From the NCBI RefSeq assembly GCF_900590755.1, contig NZ_UUOC01000010.1, forward strand, positions 1 through 64,000: 64,000 bases of DNA, read 5' to 3'. Below are positions 8,188-17,601 of the stretch, piece by piece. Both the position numbers and the translations under genes were made by a program. Each line of letters begins with the position of its first letter. Position 1 is the stretch's first letter. The DNA is from Pseudomonas viridiflava. GTDB taxonomy: Bacteria; Pseudomonadota; Gammaproteobacteria; Pseudomonadales; Pseudomonadaceae. Below the pieces are notes generated by a model. It did no database searches. It was not told the DNA's origin and worked only from the letters and a program-made list of their open reading frames with translations.

Positions 8188-9876
8188 TCAAAGCACGAAA
8201 CGCTGAACCATCACATTCAAATCCGTGGCCAACACCGACAGCGCGTTACTGGCGGCGGTGGTCTGGTGCGCGCCAGAGGCGCTTTGGGTCGACAAGTCAC
8301 GGATACTGCTGAGGTTGCGATCCACTTCACCGGCCACTTGCGCCTGTTGCTCGGCGGCGCTGGCGATCAGCAAGTTGCGGTCGTTGATGGTGGAGGTGGA
8401 GCTGATGATGACTGTCAGTGCTTCGCCGGTGGCAGCAGCCTGTTCCAGTGTCACGTTGGCTTGATTGGCGGTGAGCCGCAGCGCTTGAGCGGTTTCCTGG
8501 GTGCTCTGCTGGACGCTGTTGATCAGTCCTTCGATTTCCGTGGTTGAAGCGCTGGTGCGCTGGGCCAGAGAACGAACTTCATCCGCCACCACGGCAAACC
8601 CGCGTCCTGCTTCACCGGCGCGTGCGGCCTCGATGGCAGCGTTGAGGGCCAGCAGGTTGGTCTGGTTGGCGATGGCGCGGATCACGTCGAGGATCTTGCT
8701 GATGCTCAGTGTGCGTTCCGCAAGCCCTTCGGCCTGATGCGAAGTGTCCAGCACATTGCCGGTCAGTTCCTTGATCGAACCGATAGTGTCGGCCAGACGC
8801 AGCTGACCCTTGGCCGCTGCTTCGTTAGAGGCCAGAGATTCAGTCGCCGTGTTGCTGGCATTGCTGGCAACTTCCATGGCCGCCTGGCTCATTTGATTGA
8901 CCGCGACTGCCGCTTGCTCGATTTCGCTGTTTTGCAGTTTCAGGTTTTCTGCGCCGGATTCGGCAATGCTGCTCATTTCCTGCACAGACTGCGAAAGCTG
9001 GTTGGCCGCCGCGTAGATTTGCTCGATGGTGGTGTGGAGGTTGCCACGCATGCGCCCCAGCATTTGCAGCAGCTGTGCGGTTTCATCTTTACCTTCTGGA
9101 ATGGTCTGAAGGCTGAGATTGCCATCGGCGATGGTGCTGGCAATCTGCAAGGCATGCCGGACCGGGCGGATGATGCTGACGCTCAACCGCCAGGCCAGCA
9201 GCAGGGTCAACGCCAGCACCAGACCGATAGCGCTCAGGGCGATGATGCGGGTCTGTGCGTAGCTTTCGCCGGCTTTCTCTACCGCAGTGGCGGCGCTTTG
9301 TTTGTTCAGTTCGCGCAGGAGCTGCACCTGCATGTCCATCAGGTCGCCCTGCAAGGACAACATGGTATTGGCCAGCATGCGCGCGTCTTCTATCTTGCGC
9401 TGTTCAATCAGGCCAATTTCTTCATAGAGGCCGGGAATGAAGGCTTTATAGGCGTCCTGCAGGGCGACGAGTGAATCGCGTTCGGTGCTGTCCTTGACGT
9501 GGGCGAGGTAGTCGGCGAAACCTTTCTCGGCGTCATTCTTGAAGGTTTCGACGTTGATTTTGCTGGTGACTACAGCGCCCGGATCGTCTGCGTTGGCTAT
9601 CAGCCGAATGCTTTCGCTGCGCATTTTCACCAGGGTGATCGCCAGCGCGTCGGCCATGGCGATACTCGGCAACGAGCCGCTTTCGACGATTTCTCCCTGA
9701 TTTCGGATCTCCTGCATCTGAAACAGGCAGAACGCTCCCAGTGCCACCATCAGCAAGGACGTGATGCTGAAACACAGCACCAGCCGCGGAGTGATCTTGA
9801 AGCGTCGCAGGACGGTCGTCCCGCCAGAGCGTCGACGCAAAAAGCCAGGCAATAATTTTTTCACTGCGAACCACAC
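8188..9876 (-). CDS. Methyl-accepting chemotaxis protein (four-helix-bundle sensor)
   Basis: A 562-residue chemoreceptor. Residues about 30-52 form the first membrane helix, about 53-205 a periplasmic helical sensor of the 4HB_MCP type, about 208-230 the second membrane helix, then a HAMP domain ([19 protein letters not shown]). The cytoplasmic signalling hairpin contains [19 protein letters not shown] and [18 protein letters not shown], the CheA/CheW contact region. The start is GTG with no strong ribosome-binding site, and a second GTG lies four codons on. The ligand cannot be told from sequence. No che genes are near. Confidence 0.92.
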   Translation of the reverse strand: MWFAVKKLLPGFLRRRSGGTTVLRRFKITPRLVLCFSITSLLMVALGAFCLFQMQEIRNQGEIVESGSLPSIAMADALAITLVKMRSESIRLIANADDPGAVVTSKINVETFKNDAEKGFADYLAHVKDSTERDSLVALQDAYKAFIPGLYEEIGLIEQRKIEDARMLANTMLSLQGDLMDMQVQLLRELNKQSAATAVEKAGESYAQTRIIALSAIGLVLALTLLLAWRLSVSIIRPVRHALQIASTIADGNLSLQTIPEGKDETAQLLQMLGRMRGNLHTTIEQIYAAANQLSQSVQEMSSIAESGAENLKLQNSEIEQAAVAVNQMSQAAMEVASNASNTATESLASNEAAAKGQLRLADTIGSIKELTGNVLDTSHQAEGLAERTLSISKILDVIRAIANQTNLLALNAAIEAARAGEAGRGFAVVADEVRSLAQRTSASTTEIEGLINSVQQSTQETAQALRLTANQANVTLEQAAATGEALTVIISSTSTINDRNLLIASAAEQQAQVAGEVDRNLSSIRDLSTQSASGAHQTTAASNALSVLATDLNVMVQRFVL

Positions 9877-9921
9877 CCAATCAACGGAAACACCGAAGCG
9901 TCGTTTATAGGTCGGTTCTGT

Positions 9922-9938
9922 GATGTCTTTATGACATC
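9922..9938. promoter_or_regulatory. Short inverted repeat upstream of the chemoreceptor gene
   Basis: GATGTC-TTTAT-GACATC, a perfect 6-base dyad in the gap between the HD-domain gene end and the chemoreceptor start. It has no T-run on the minus strand, so it looks more like a protein-binding site than a terminator. Function unknown. Confidence 0.3.
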
Positions 9939-9951
9939 TTAAAATTTGGCG

Positions 9952-10635
9952 TCAAATATCCGATGAGATGTTCGTCAAGAAGGGTTGCGATGCCCCCACT
10001 TCCTCCATCAGCTCATCCAGAAAGCGCCGCATTCGCGTATGCCTGACCTGCGCCAGACGCGCGCCGGTCGCGGTCTGGAAACCATCGGCCAGCTTGAAGA
10101 GCTTGGTGTGAAAGTGATCCACGGCGAAGCGCTTGTCGTCGTAATCCCGATCTGAGGCATGGGGATCCTGCGGGTCGTACAGGCCACCGCCCATTCGCCC
10201 GGAAACGTAGAACATCCGCGCGACGCCAATCATGCCCAGTGCATCCAGGCGGTCGGCGTCCTGGAGGATTTTCGCTTCCAGTGTTTCAGGTGTGATCGCC
10301 GCCGAAAAACTGTGAGCCTCAACGGCATGGGCGACAGCATCGATGCGTTCTTCACCCCAGCCCATGTCGGTCAGCAACTCCGTGGCCTTGGCGGCGGCGA
10401 GCCTCGAGGCGCTGGACCTGAACGGGGAGTTTTTCTCGACCGATACACAATCATGCAGCAGGGTCGCAGCGATCAGAATCTCCGGGTCGCCACCTTCTTC
10501 ATTGCGAATGGCGCAGACGTTGTTCCACACCCGCAGAAGGTGCGAGGCGTCGTGGGAGCCATCGACTTTTTCCGCCACAGTGTGCGGAAGTAGCAAAGTG
10601 GCAAGATCATCAAAGGGGGCGAAGGCGTTATTCAT
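9952..10635 (-). CDS. HD-domain phosphohydrolase
   Basis: A 227-residue HD-superfamily metal-dependent phosphohydrolase. The signature residues are the early His in DGSHDASHLLRVW, the HD pair in TLLHDCVS, and the distal DADRLDALGMIGVARMF. I chose the ATG opening MNNAFAPFDD, preceded by AGGGAC, rather than the 37-codon-longer open frame. Proteins of this small stand-alone type hydrolyse nucleotides or phosphate esters; the substrate is not known. It points away from the iron-signalling genes to its right. Confidence 0.85.
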   Translation of the reverse strand: MNNAFAPFDDLATLLLPHTVAEKVDGSHDASHLLRVWNNVCAIRNEEGGDPEILIAATLLHDCVSVEKNSPFRSSASRLAAAKATELLTDMGWGEERIDAVAHAVEAHSFSAAITPETLEAKILQDADRLDALGMIGVARMFYVSGRMGGGLYDPQDPHASDRDYDDKRFAVDHFHTKLFKLADGFQTATGARLAQVRHTRMRRFLDELMEEVGASQPFLTNISSDI

Positions 10636-10759
10636 CCGTTGTCCCTGTCGCGTGGGTAATAAACACAGCATTGCAGAGAAATCACCGTGGGCAAACTTCT
10701 CCATTTTGAGAGGCTGGCTGAACATGTATTGCCAATGCCCGACCAAGGCTGCATCATTT

Positions 10760-10778
10760 GCTAATGATTTTCATTGGC
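10760..10778. promoter_or_regulatory. Predicted Fur box upstream of sigma factor
   Basis: GCTAATGATTTTCATTGGC agrees with the 19-base Fur consensus at 14 positions and has the core dyad AATGAT/TCATT. It ends 7 bases before the sigma-factor ATG, so it probably overlaps the promoter or leader and gives iron repression. Confidence 0.75.
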
Positions 10779-10785
10779 AGTCGAG

Positions 10786-11292
10786 ATGTCTCACGTTTTG
10801 CAGCGTCGTAATCAAGTGCTGAATCACCTTTTCGGCGAGCATCACGGTTGGCTGGTGGATCGTTTGCGCGCGCGTATGGGGTGCCGCCACGATGCGGCAG
10901 ACATGGCTGCCGAGACATTCGCTCAGATCGTAGCGCTGCCTGATGCCCAGGCGATTCGTGAGCCTCGGGCATTACTGACGACTATTGCTAAAAGGCTGAT
11001 GTTCGCCAGTTGGCGGCGACGTGATCTGGAGCGTGCCTACCTCGAGTCGCTGGCAGCCGAGCCTGAACAGTTCGAGTCGTCGCCCGAGGACCGATACTTG
11101 GTGATGGAAGCCCTGCTGGAGGTCGATCAATTACTGCACAACCTGTCCAGCAAGGCCCGAGCCGCTTTTCTCTACAGCCAGCTTGAAGGCTGGACCTATG
11201 CCCGGATTGGAGCAGAGCTGGGTGTTTCTGCGCCACGGGTACATCAATACGTGGTGCAGGGGCTCAAAGCGATTTGTGCGGTGGTGCGATGA
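10786..11292 (+). CDS. FecI-type ECF sigma factor
   Basis: A 168-residue iron-starvation sigma factor with region 2 (DAADMAAETFAQIVAL) and region 4 (LEGWTYARIGAELGVSAPRVHQYV). I start at the ATG opening MSHVLQRRNQ. It overlaps the downstream fecR-like gene by ATGA, and a receptor gene with an STN domain follows. By family logic the ferric siderophore signals through the receptor and FecR to release this sigma, which transcribes the receptor gene. Confidence 0.9.
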   Translation: MSHVLQRRNQVLNHLFGEHHGWLVDRLRARMGCRHDAADMAAETFAQIVALPDAQAIREPRALLTTIAKRLMFASWRRRDLERAYLESLAAEPEQFESSPEDRYLVMEALLEVDQLLHNLSSKARAAFLYSQLEGWTYARIGAELGVSAPRVHQYVVQGLKAICAVVR

Positions 11293-12221
11293 GCGAGCTG
11301 CCCGCAGCGCTGGAGCAGGCTATTGAGTGGCACGCCCGCCAGGCTTCCGGACAATTCACCGAGCGCGAGCATCAAGCTTTCGAGCGATGGCTGGCGGCCG
11401 ATCACGCTCATGCTACGGCCTGGAATAGCCTGCGCTCGCGGCTCGACCAGACGTTTGCGCAGTTGTCCGGTAGCCGGGCCCGCCAGGTGCTGAATACCGG
11501 TACCAGTCGTCGCCACTTGTTGCGGGGGGCGCTGGTCGTTGGTGGTTGTGCGCTGTCGGCACGGTTAGTGACCTGGCCGGGAATGCCACTGGACACTCTG
11601 GCTGCTGATTTCAGTACCGGCGTCGCCCAGCGCGAGACTTTGCTTTTGGCAGATGGATCCAGCCTGACCCTGAACGCAGAGAGCGCAGTGAATATTGATT
11701 TCAGCAATGACATGCGCACCGTGCGCTTGTTGCGCGGCAGTCTCATGGCGCAAGTCGAGCGGCGAGATCGTCCTTTCCAGGTGATTTGCCACGACGCCAT
11801 CGCACAGCTGAATGCAGGGCACTGCGTGATGACCCAATATCAGGATCATGCAGAGTTCTGGCTCAAAACCGGCACTGCTCAGCTTCGCTCGCGTCAGCAT
11901 CAGGTGTTGGCCTTGGCTGCGGGGCAGGGCGCGCGTGCAGATTCGCTGGGCGTGCACCCATTGCCAGCCCGCGCTACCGACCCGGCTGCCTGGGTTCGCG
12001 GGTTGCTTGAGGTCAACGATCAATCCCTTGGGCAGGTCATCGAGCGCCTGCGGCCCTATCGCCGCGGGATATTGCAGATTTCCGACGCGGCGGCGTCACT
12101 GCGTATCTCAGGCGTATTCAGCCTCGATAACAGCGATCAGGCGCTGGCAGCCTTGAAAGACATCCTGCCGCTACGCATCGATCGCTATTGGGGGTTGTGG
12201 ACCCGAATCGACCGGGCTTGA
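11289..12221 (+). CDS. FecR-type anti-sigma regulator
   Basis: A 310-residue FecR homologue. The N-terminal cytoplasmic part has the EWHARQASGQFTEREHQAFERW motif typical of the sigma-binding domain. Residues 73-90 (SRRHLLRGALVVGG...) form the single membrane segment with a twin-arginine-like start, consistent with Tat-dependent insertion reported for FecR proteins. The periplasmic part has the FecR beta domain (ETLLLADGSSLTLNAES) and a C-terminal region that should contact the receptor STN domain. Translationally coupled to the sigma gene. Confidence 0.9.
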   Translation: MSELPAALEQAIEWHARQASGQFTEREHQAFERWLAADHAHATAWNSLRSRLDQTFAQLSGSRARQVLNTGTSRRHLLRGALVVGGCALSARLVTWPGMPLDTLAADFSTGVAQRETLLLADGSSLTLNAESAVNIDFSNDMRTVRLLRGSLMAQVERRDRPFQVICHDAIAQLNAGHCVMTQYQDHAEFWLKTGTAQLRSRQHQVLALAAGQGARADSLGVHPLPARATDPAAWVRGLLEVNDQSLGQVIERLRPYRRGILQISDAAASLRISGVFSLDNSDQALAALKDILPLRIDRYWGLWTRIDRA

Positions 12222-12339
12222 AAGCCGCGTTGAAAATAAAATCACGACAGGTCTTAACAAATCGCCACCTCATCCTACAGAACAGGTAAAGGCGCCAGGT
12301 TGTGCGCTCCGATTTGCCATTCGAGGTCGAGCATTGTTC

Positions 12340-14700
12340 ATGCGTTCATCACTGTTTACCCCACTTTTCATGGTCGCCGCATCGGTGAGCGTCCAGGCCG
12401 CAGATGCACAGTATGATTTCGCGGTGCCGGCCGGGCCGTTGACTGGCGCCCTGATCCAGATCGGTCAGCAAAGCTCGCGGCAGATTCTCTTCATTCCAGC
12501 GGATGTGGCTCAGCGTTTTTCTGCGCCGGTCAATGGCCGGATGAGCGCTGCGGCCGCCGTCGAGCATGCGTTGCAGGGCAGCGGTTTACGTCTGCAGGTC
12601 ACTGCCAGTGGTGCGTTGAGCGTGCAGCCAGTGCCAAGCGATGGCATGACGCTGGAGGCTATCAGCATCAACGCCGCTACTGCCGGTGATGGCAGTAATG
12701 GGGAATCAGCCGGTTATGTGGCGCGACGTAGTAGCGTCGGCACCAAGACGGATGCTTCATTGCTGGAAACACCGCAATCAGTATCGGTGGTGACCCGCGC
12801 CGAAATGAACCAGCGCAAGAGCGACAATCTCTCCGACGCGCTCAAATACACCCCAGGTTTCACCAGTCAGCCCAGCGGCTTCAGCCGCACAGCGGATGAC
12901 TACACGCTGCGCGGTTTTAACGTCGGCGCAGGGACTGGCGGCATTCTTCGTGATGGCATGAAGCTGCAATCCAACCCTTACGATGGCAGCGTAGAAGCCT
13001 ATGGTCTGGAGCGGGTCGAGGTGCTCAAGGGCGCTTCATCAGTGCTTTACGGCCAGTTATCACCCGGCGGCATGATCAACACCGTCAGCAAGCGCCCGAC
13101 GGATACGCCATTGCATGAAATCGGCGTTGAATTTGGCAACCATGACCGGCGTCAGTACACCTTCGACCTTGGCGGGCCGCTAGACGATCAAGGGCAATTC
13201 AGTTATCGCCTGACCGGGCTGTGGCGTGACAGCGACACCCAGGTCGATCACGTGGACGATGATCGTCGCTACATCGCGCCAGCTATTACCTGGCGGCCTA
13301 ATGACGACACATCGCTGACCCTACTGGCCAGCCATCAGGAAACGTACACCGGCTTCGCGCCGCCCACCAGCTATCGGATGACGACCTATAGCTCAACGCC
13401 GGGCTACAAGATTGGTCGCGACCAGTTCACCGGGGAGCCAGGCTATGACCATTTCAACAACCGCATGGACACCCTGGGCTATCTGTTCAGTCACGACTTG
13501 AATGACAACCTCAAGGTCAATCACAGCCTGCGTTATTTCCAGGCCAACACCGACTGGAATTACCTGATCCCTTACGCAATCGTTGGCTCGGATCTGTATC
13601 GACGCTACAGCGAAAGGGATGAGCGCTCCACGGGCTGGACCTCGGACAATAACCTGCAGTACACCTTCGAAAGTGGTGCCTGGAAACACACCTTGCTCGC
13701 TGGCGTTGATTACTACCACAAGACTTACGACTCCCACCGCCACATCAGCGCCACAGTGGCGCAACTGGCGCCAGCGCTGAATCTGGCCAATCCGGTGTAC
13801 ACCGGTACAGGCGCGAACACCTCGCCGGAAAGTGGCTCAGACTTGCACAGCGCCCAGGCGGGCGTTTACCTGCAGGACCAAATCACTTTCGACGAAAAGT
13901 GGGTGTTGCTGCTAGGCGGACGTCAGGATTGGGCTGAGAGCAGGACCACCAGTCATCTCGATGACAGCCGCCAGTCGCGCAATGACAAGAAGGCGACCGT
14001 GCGGATCGGTCTGGTCTATCTGGCAGAAAATGGTTTGGCCCCCTACGTGAGCTATAGCCAGTCATTCCAGCCTGCCAGCGTGAGCAATCCGGCCTTTGGC
14101 AATGCGTTCGCGCCACTTGAGGGCGAGCAATATGAACTGGGTCTGCGCTATCAGCCGCCCGGTACCGAAACGATGCTCAGCGCGGCGGTTTACCAGCTCA
14201 CTCAGGACAATGCCCTGAGCTACGATGCAGCCAGCGCAACCTATGTGCAGTACGGAAAAACCCGCTCCAAGGGCCTGGAGCTGGAAGCCAAGACCGAAGC
14301 CACCGACAACCTGACCCTCACTGCCGGCTACGCTTACACCGATTCGCATGTCATTGAAGACACTGCTGCGACCAATGTGGGTAAACGGATCGAAGGCGTG
14401 CCGTATCACAGCGCGAGCCTGTGGGCGAGCTATCGCCTGGGCGCATTCGGTATCCCGCAAATGCGCGTGGCCGCCGGGGCCCGTTATATCGGTACGACCC
14501 GCGCCACACCGACAGATTATGAAGGCAAGATCGGCGCTTACACCTTGGTCGATGCGCTGGTCAGTTACGAGATCGGCAAGCACTGGGAGGTGGCTGCCAA
14601 GGCGCAGAACCTGGCAGATCGCAAATATCTGTATTGCAACACGACCTGCCGATATGGCGATGAGCGCAGCGTGATAGGGTCGGTGAGTTATCGCTGGTAG
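12340..14700 (+). CDS. TonB-dependent siderophore receptor with signalling domain, hydroxamate-type
   Basis: An outer-membrane receptor of about 786 residues. After a signal peptide ending near VQA comes an STN signalling domain (about 25-100), a plug (ETPQSVSVVTRAEM... VLKGASSVLYGQLSPGGMIN) and a 22-strand barrel ending in aromatic YRW. The C-terminal pair of cysteines (LYCNTTCRYGDERSVIG) and the plug sequence resemble the FhuA/FiuA/FoxA clade, which import ferrichrome or ferrioxamine; the exact ligand is inferred. A TTG two codons upstream is an alternative start with better spacing from GAGG. Regulated by the two preceding genes. Confidence 0.88.
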   Translation: MRSSLFTPLFMVAASVSVQAADAQYDFAVPAGPLTGALIQIGQQSSRQILFIPADVAQRFSAPVNGRMSAAAAVEHALQGSGLRLQVTASGALSVQPVPSDGMTLEAISINAATAGDGSNGESAGYVARRSSVGTKTDASLLETPQSVSVVTRAEMNQRKSDNLSDALKYTPGFTSQPSGFSRTADDYTLRGFNVGAGTGGILRDGMKLQSNPYDGSVEAYGLERVEVLKGASSVLYGQLSPGGMINTVSKRPTDTPLHEIGVEFGNHDRRQYTFDLGGPLDDQGQFSYRLTGLWRDSDTQVDHVDDDRRYIAPAITWRPNDDTSLTLLASHQETYTGFAPPTSYRMTTYSSTPGYKIGRDQFTGEPGYDHFNNRMDTLGYLFSHDLNDNLKVNHSLRYFQANTDWNYLIPYAIVGSDLYRRYSERDERSTGWTSDNNLQYTFESGAWKHTLLAGVDYYHKTYDSHRHISATVAQLAPALNLANPVYTGTGANTSPESGSDLHSAQAGVYLQDQITFDEKWVLLLGGRQDWAESRTTSHLDDSRQSRNDKKATVRIGLVYLAENGLAPYVSYSQSFQPASVSNPAFGNAFAPLEGEQYELGLRYQPPGTETMLSAAVYQLTQDNALSYDAASATYVQYGKTRSKGLELEAKTEATDNLTLTAGYAYTDSHVIEDTAATNVGKRIEGVPYHSASLWASYRLGAFGIPQMRVAAGARYIGTTRATPTDYEGKIGAYTLVDALVSYEIGKHWEVAAKAQNLADRKYLYCNTTCRYGDERSVIGSVSYRW

Positions 14701-14723
14701 GTAAGGCGGGTAAACATCGCGTC

Positions 14724-14799
14724 TTGTAGGAGCTGCCGAAGGCTGCGAATGGCGGCGTGTCAGGCTTATCGCTTTCGCAGCCTGCGGCAGCTCCTACAG
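14724..14799. repeat. REPIN, class I arms
   Basis: Inverted GTAGGAGCTGCCGAAGGC arms between the convergent receptor and TauE/SafE genes. Confidence 0.85.
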
Positions 14800-14811
14800 A
14801 AGCGCAGACGA

Positions 14812-15597
14812 TCAGAAAACCAGCTTATACCCAATAAACGCCAGCATGATCGCCAGACAAGGGCGCAGCACTTCATCCGAAACCCGGCCAGACAAGTGGC
14901 TGCCCAGCCAGATGCCAGGCAATGAGCCGAGCAGCAGAAAGCCGAGAATGCCCCAATCCATATTGCCCATGCTGGCGTGGCCCAGGCCTGCAACCAGGGT
15001 CAGCGGCACGGCGTGGGCGATTTCTGTGCCGACCAGGCGGCGGGTGGCGAGAAACGGGTAAAGGATGAACAGAGCCACCGTGCCCAACGCGCCAGCACCG
15101 ATGGAGGTCAGCGCAACCATGGTGCCCAGGATCAAACCGGTGACGACGGTCAGGGCATTCAGGCTCGGGCCGCTGGGGTTGTAGTTGCCACCGGCGCGGT
15201 TGTGGGCGAATTGCAGCAAGCGCTTCTTGAAAAACACCGCCAGGGCCGTCAGCAGCAGGACCACGCCCAAGGCTTGTTTAATGACCGCGTTCATGGCATC
15301 CGGCGCGGCGTGCAGGGTGCTGAGAAACCACAACGTCAGCAGTACCGCCGGGACGCTGCCGAGGGTCAGCCAGCCGGTGATCTTCCAGTCGATGTTGTCG
15401 TTTCGTTTATGGACCCACACACCACCGGATTTGGTGATCGCGGCATACAGCAGATCAGTGCCCACTGCCGTGGCCGGGTTGACGCCAAACCACAGCAGGA
15501 TCGGCGTCATCAAAGAACCGCCACCCACGCCCGTCATACCGACAATGAAACCCACCACCAGCCCCGCGACCACTAACCCCAAACCACCAAAATCCAT
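14812..15597 (-). CDS. TauE/SafE family membrane permease
   Basis: A 261-residue polytopic inner-membrane protein with about eight hydrophobic segments. The two family repeats are visible as GFIVGMTGVGGGSLMTPIL (near residue 15) and LGTMVALTSIGAGALGTVAL (near 160). The family exports sulfite, sulfoacetate or related organosulfur anions, but many members are uncharacterised and no sulfur gene is adjacent. The ATG has GGGAAGC upstream; a TTG six codons earlier is less likely. Confidence 0.88.
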   Translation of the reverse strand: MDFGGLGLVVAGLVVGFIVGMTGVGGGSLMTPILLWFGVNPATAVGTDLLYAAITKSGGVWVHKRNDNIDWKITGWLTLGSVPAVLLTLWFLSTLHAAPDAMNAVIKQALGVVLLLTALAVFFKKRLLQFAHNRAGGNYNPSGPSLNALTVVTGLILGTMVALTSIGAGALGTVALFILYPFLATRRLVGTEIAHAVPLTLVAGLGHASMGNMDWGILGFLLLGSLPGIWLGSHLSGRVSDEVLRPCLAIMLAFIGYKLVF

Positions 15598-15728
15598 TAC
15601 TGCTTCCCACAACAAAAAGGGCGACTGTCAGAAAAAACTGGCGGCAGCATAACGACGTTTTTAAGCGTGGCTTATATCGATAGGATCTAACGTTATATCT
15701 GTATCGGTGTTGCAGCAGACGTTGGCCC

Positions 15729-15818
15729 CTGTAGGAGTGAGCTTGCTCGCGATGACGGTCTATCCAGCGAAAATTATTGCCTGACCTGACGCTATCGCGA
15801 GCAAGCTCACTCCTACAG
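15729..15818. repeat. REPIN, class IV arms
   Basis: Inverted arms GTAGGAGTGAGCTTGCTCGC, a family also found at 42.0 and 48.5 kb. Confidence 0.85.
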
Positions 15819-15835
15819 AAAATGTATTTCAATGC

Positions 15836-16570
15836 TTACCGACCAAAATGCGCAAACCGCCCGGTAAAGCGCTTGGCCAGCGGGTAGGCCAGGTCCCCAT
15901 GCTTGCTGGTGGCCAGGCCCAGTTCACCCAGCGTCTCGGCCAGTTTGACGGCGGCGGCCACGCCATCCACCACCGGCAGGCCTGTCATTTCGCTGACCAG
16001 CCCAGGCAGATCGGCCATGCCCCCGCAGCCCAGAATGATCGCTCCCGCGCCTTCGTGATCCCGCGCCTGTATCGCCTGCTCGGCAATGCGCTCGGCCAAC
16101 GCCTGTTCACCCATGCTTTCAAGCTCCAGCACCGGCACATCGACACAACGCACCGAGGTGCAGTGCTCGGTCATGCCGTAGTTGCGCAATAAATGCTCGG
16201 CAATGATCCGTGTGCGGGTGAGGGTGGTGACCACGGCGAACCGCGTGCAGATCAGGCTGGCGATATGAAACGCCGCTTCAGCGATGCCAATCACCGGCCC
16301 GCGTGCCAGCTCCCGCGCCGCCAGCAAGCCCGGATCGCCAAAGCAGGCAATGATGTGGGCGTCATAACCTGCGGCAACACCCTTGCGAATCTCTTCCAGT
16401 ACACCCACCGCCGCAATGGCTTCATCGAAATGGCCTTCGATGGATTCCGGACCTGCATCCGGGCAGCAGGCGATGATTTCAGTGCCGGGTCGCGCCACGG
16501 CCAAGGCGGCGCGACCTATGCTCGCCGTCATGCTCTGGCTGGTATTGGGGTTGATGACCTGAATTTTCAT
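15836..16570 (-). CDS. Asp/Glu/hydantoin racemase family protein
   Basis: A 244-residue cofactor-independent racemase of the hydantoin/allantoin branch. It opens MKIQVINPNTSQSMT, and the two catalytic cysteines expected for the family are Cys76 (IIACFGDPG) and Cys182 (ILGCGGM). These act as opposite acid/base residues that invert the C5 stereocentre of 5-substituted hydantoins or allantoin. It forms an operon with the GntR gene 19 bases upstream and is divergent from an NCS1 permease, which suggests that the substrate is an imported hydantoin-like ring. No hydantoinase or carbamoylase gene is in the window. Confidence 0.85.
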   Translation of the reverse strand: MKIQVINPNTSQSMTASIGRAALAVARPGTEIIACCPDAGPESIEGHFDEAIAAVGVLEEIRKGVAAGYDAHIIACFGDPGLLAARELARGPVIGIAEAAFHIASLICTRFAVVTTLTRTRIIAEHLLRNYGMTEHCTSVRCVDVPVLELESMGEQALAERIAEQAIQARDHEGAGAIILGCGGMADLPGLVSEMTGLPVVDGVAAAVKLAETLGELGLATSKHGDLAYPLAKRFTGRFAHFGR

Positions 16571-16589
16571 GTGGGGCTCGGCTCGCGGT

Positions 16590-17300
16590 TCAGCGCTTGA
16601 AAATGGTTTTGAAGTCCGGTTCGGTCGGCGCGACCTGATCAACCTGCAGGCTGGTACGAATGCTCGCCAGATGCTTGCCCATCCATTGCGTCGCCGCAGC
16701 GCCTTTACCCTGTTCCAGCAGCCCGAGCAGTTCTTCGTGATCGCCACAGTCGCAACCCACACTGTGTCGTGAGCCGTAGACCGCAATGATCAGCGACGAG
16801 CGGGTGGTCAGTTGCGCTACCTGCTCGGTCAGCACCTGGTTATCGGCCAGGGCGATGAGCTGCACATGAAAGCGGGCGGACAACTGAATGGCGCGGCTGT
16901 GCAAACCGTCGTTCTGCGCCTGATGCTCCTGATCGACCAGCGTGCGCAGAATTTTCAATTGCGCGGCGTCGATCCGCTCGGCCACGGCGGGCATCAGCGC
17001 GGGCTCGATCAATTGCCGGGCGGCGAATACGTCCTGAGCTTCTTTGGCAGTCGGTTGCGCGACTTCGGCGCCACGATTGGTGCGCAGCGTTACCAGCCGC
17101 TCCAGTGCCAGCCGTTGCAACACCTTGCGAATGCCGGTGCGGCTGATGGCAAACACTTCGGCCAGAGAGTCTTCCGGCAGGCGAGTACCCGGCAACAGTC
17201 GGTGCTCGACGATGGCTTCAAGAATGTCCTGATAGATCTGTTCATCGCGACTCAACGGCGAGTCGCCCATGGCAGGGCTGGCAAGGAAGAGAGAATTCAT
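16590..17300 (-). CDS. GntR-family (FCD) transcriptional regulator
   Basis: A 236-residue regulator with an N-terminal winged helix ([25 protein letters not shown], then [18 protein letters not shown]) and an all-helical FCD effector domain containing the metal/ligand histidines ([23 protein letters not shown]). It heads the operon with the racemase and is divergent from the NCS1 permease. The shared intergenic stretch has copies of a GTATAC-centred element that fit FCD-GntR operators. Likely a substrate-responsive repressor of permease and racemase. Confidence 0.9.
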   Translation of the reverse strand: MNSLFLASPAMGDSPLSRDEQIYQDILEAIVEHRLLPGTRLPEDSLAEVFAISRTGIRKVLQRLALERLVTLRTNRGAEVAQPTAKEAQDVFAARQLIEPALMPAVAERIDAAQLKILRTLVDQEHQAQNDGLHSRAIQLSARFHVQLIALADNQVLTEQVAQLTTRSSLIIAVYGSRHSVGCDCGDHEELLGLLEQGKGAAATQWMGKHLASIRTSLQVDQVAPTEPDFKTIFKR

Positions 17301-17330
17301 AAGGCCGCTTTAACCGGTGAATGTGAGGCT

Positions 17331-17343
17331 GATCGTATACAAA
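17331..17343. promoter_or_regulatory. Candidate GntR operator, copy 1
   Basis: GATCGTATACAAA, 30 bases upstream of the GntR ATG. The same 13 bases recur at 17531, and the centre GTATAC is palindromic, as in operators of FCD-type GntR regulators. Confidence 0.5.
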
Positions 17344-17386
17344 CTCTACCCGGTTTGCCATCACTGGCTTTCTTGAAGAAAAATTC

Positions 17387-17397
17387 GATTGTATGCA
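17387..17397. promoter_or_regulatory. Candidate GntR operator, degenerate copy
   Basis: GATTGTATGCA resembles the two GTATAC sites but lacks the full dyad. It lies between them. Confidence 0.3.
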
Positions 17398-17530
17398 CTG
17401 TCACCGCGCATTTATGCACTTATATCGCGCATTCATGGGCCGTAAAGGGTGTCCGTCCCATAACCCTGAACCCTTGCGCCGTCAGTGTTACAGCCCTGAA
17501 AGCGGTATTTGGCATGCATCATGCCTTTCA

Positions 17531-17543
17531 GATCGTATACAAA
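17531..17543. promoter_or_regulatory. Candidate GntR operator, copy 2
   Basis: Exact second copy of GATCGTATACAAA, 58 bases upstream of the permease ATG, placed where it could block that promoter. Confidence 0.5.
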
Positions 17544-17601
17544 TAATGCCGATCTCCGTATGCAGTCCGCGGAACGGCCTCGATCAAGGAGAGTGCGTGC
17601 G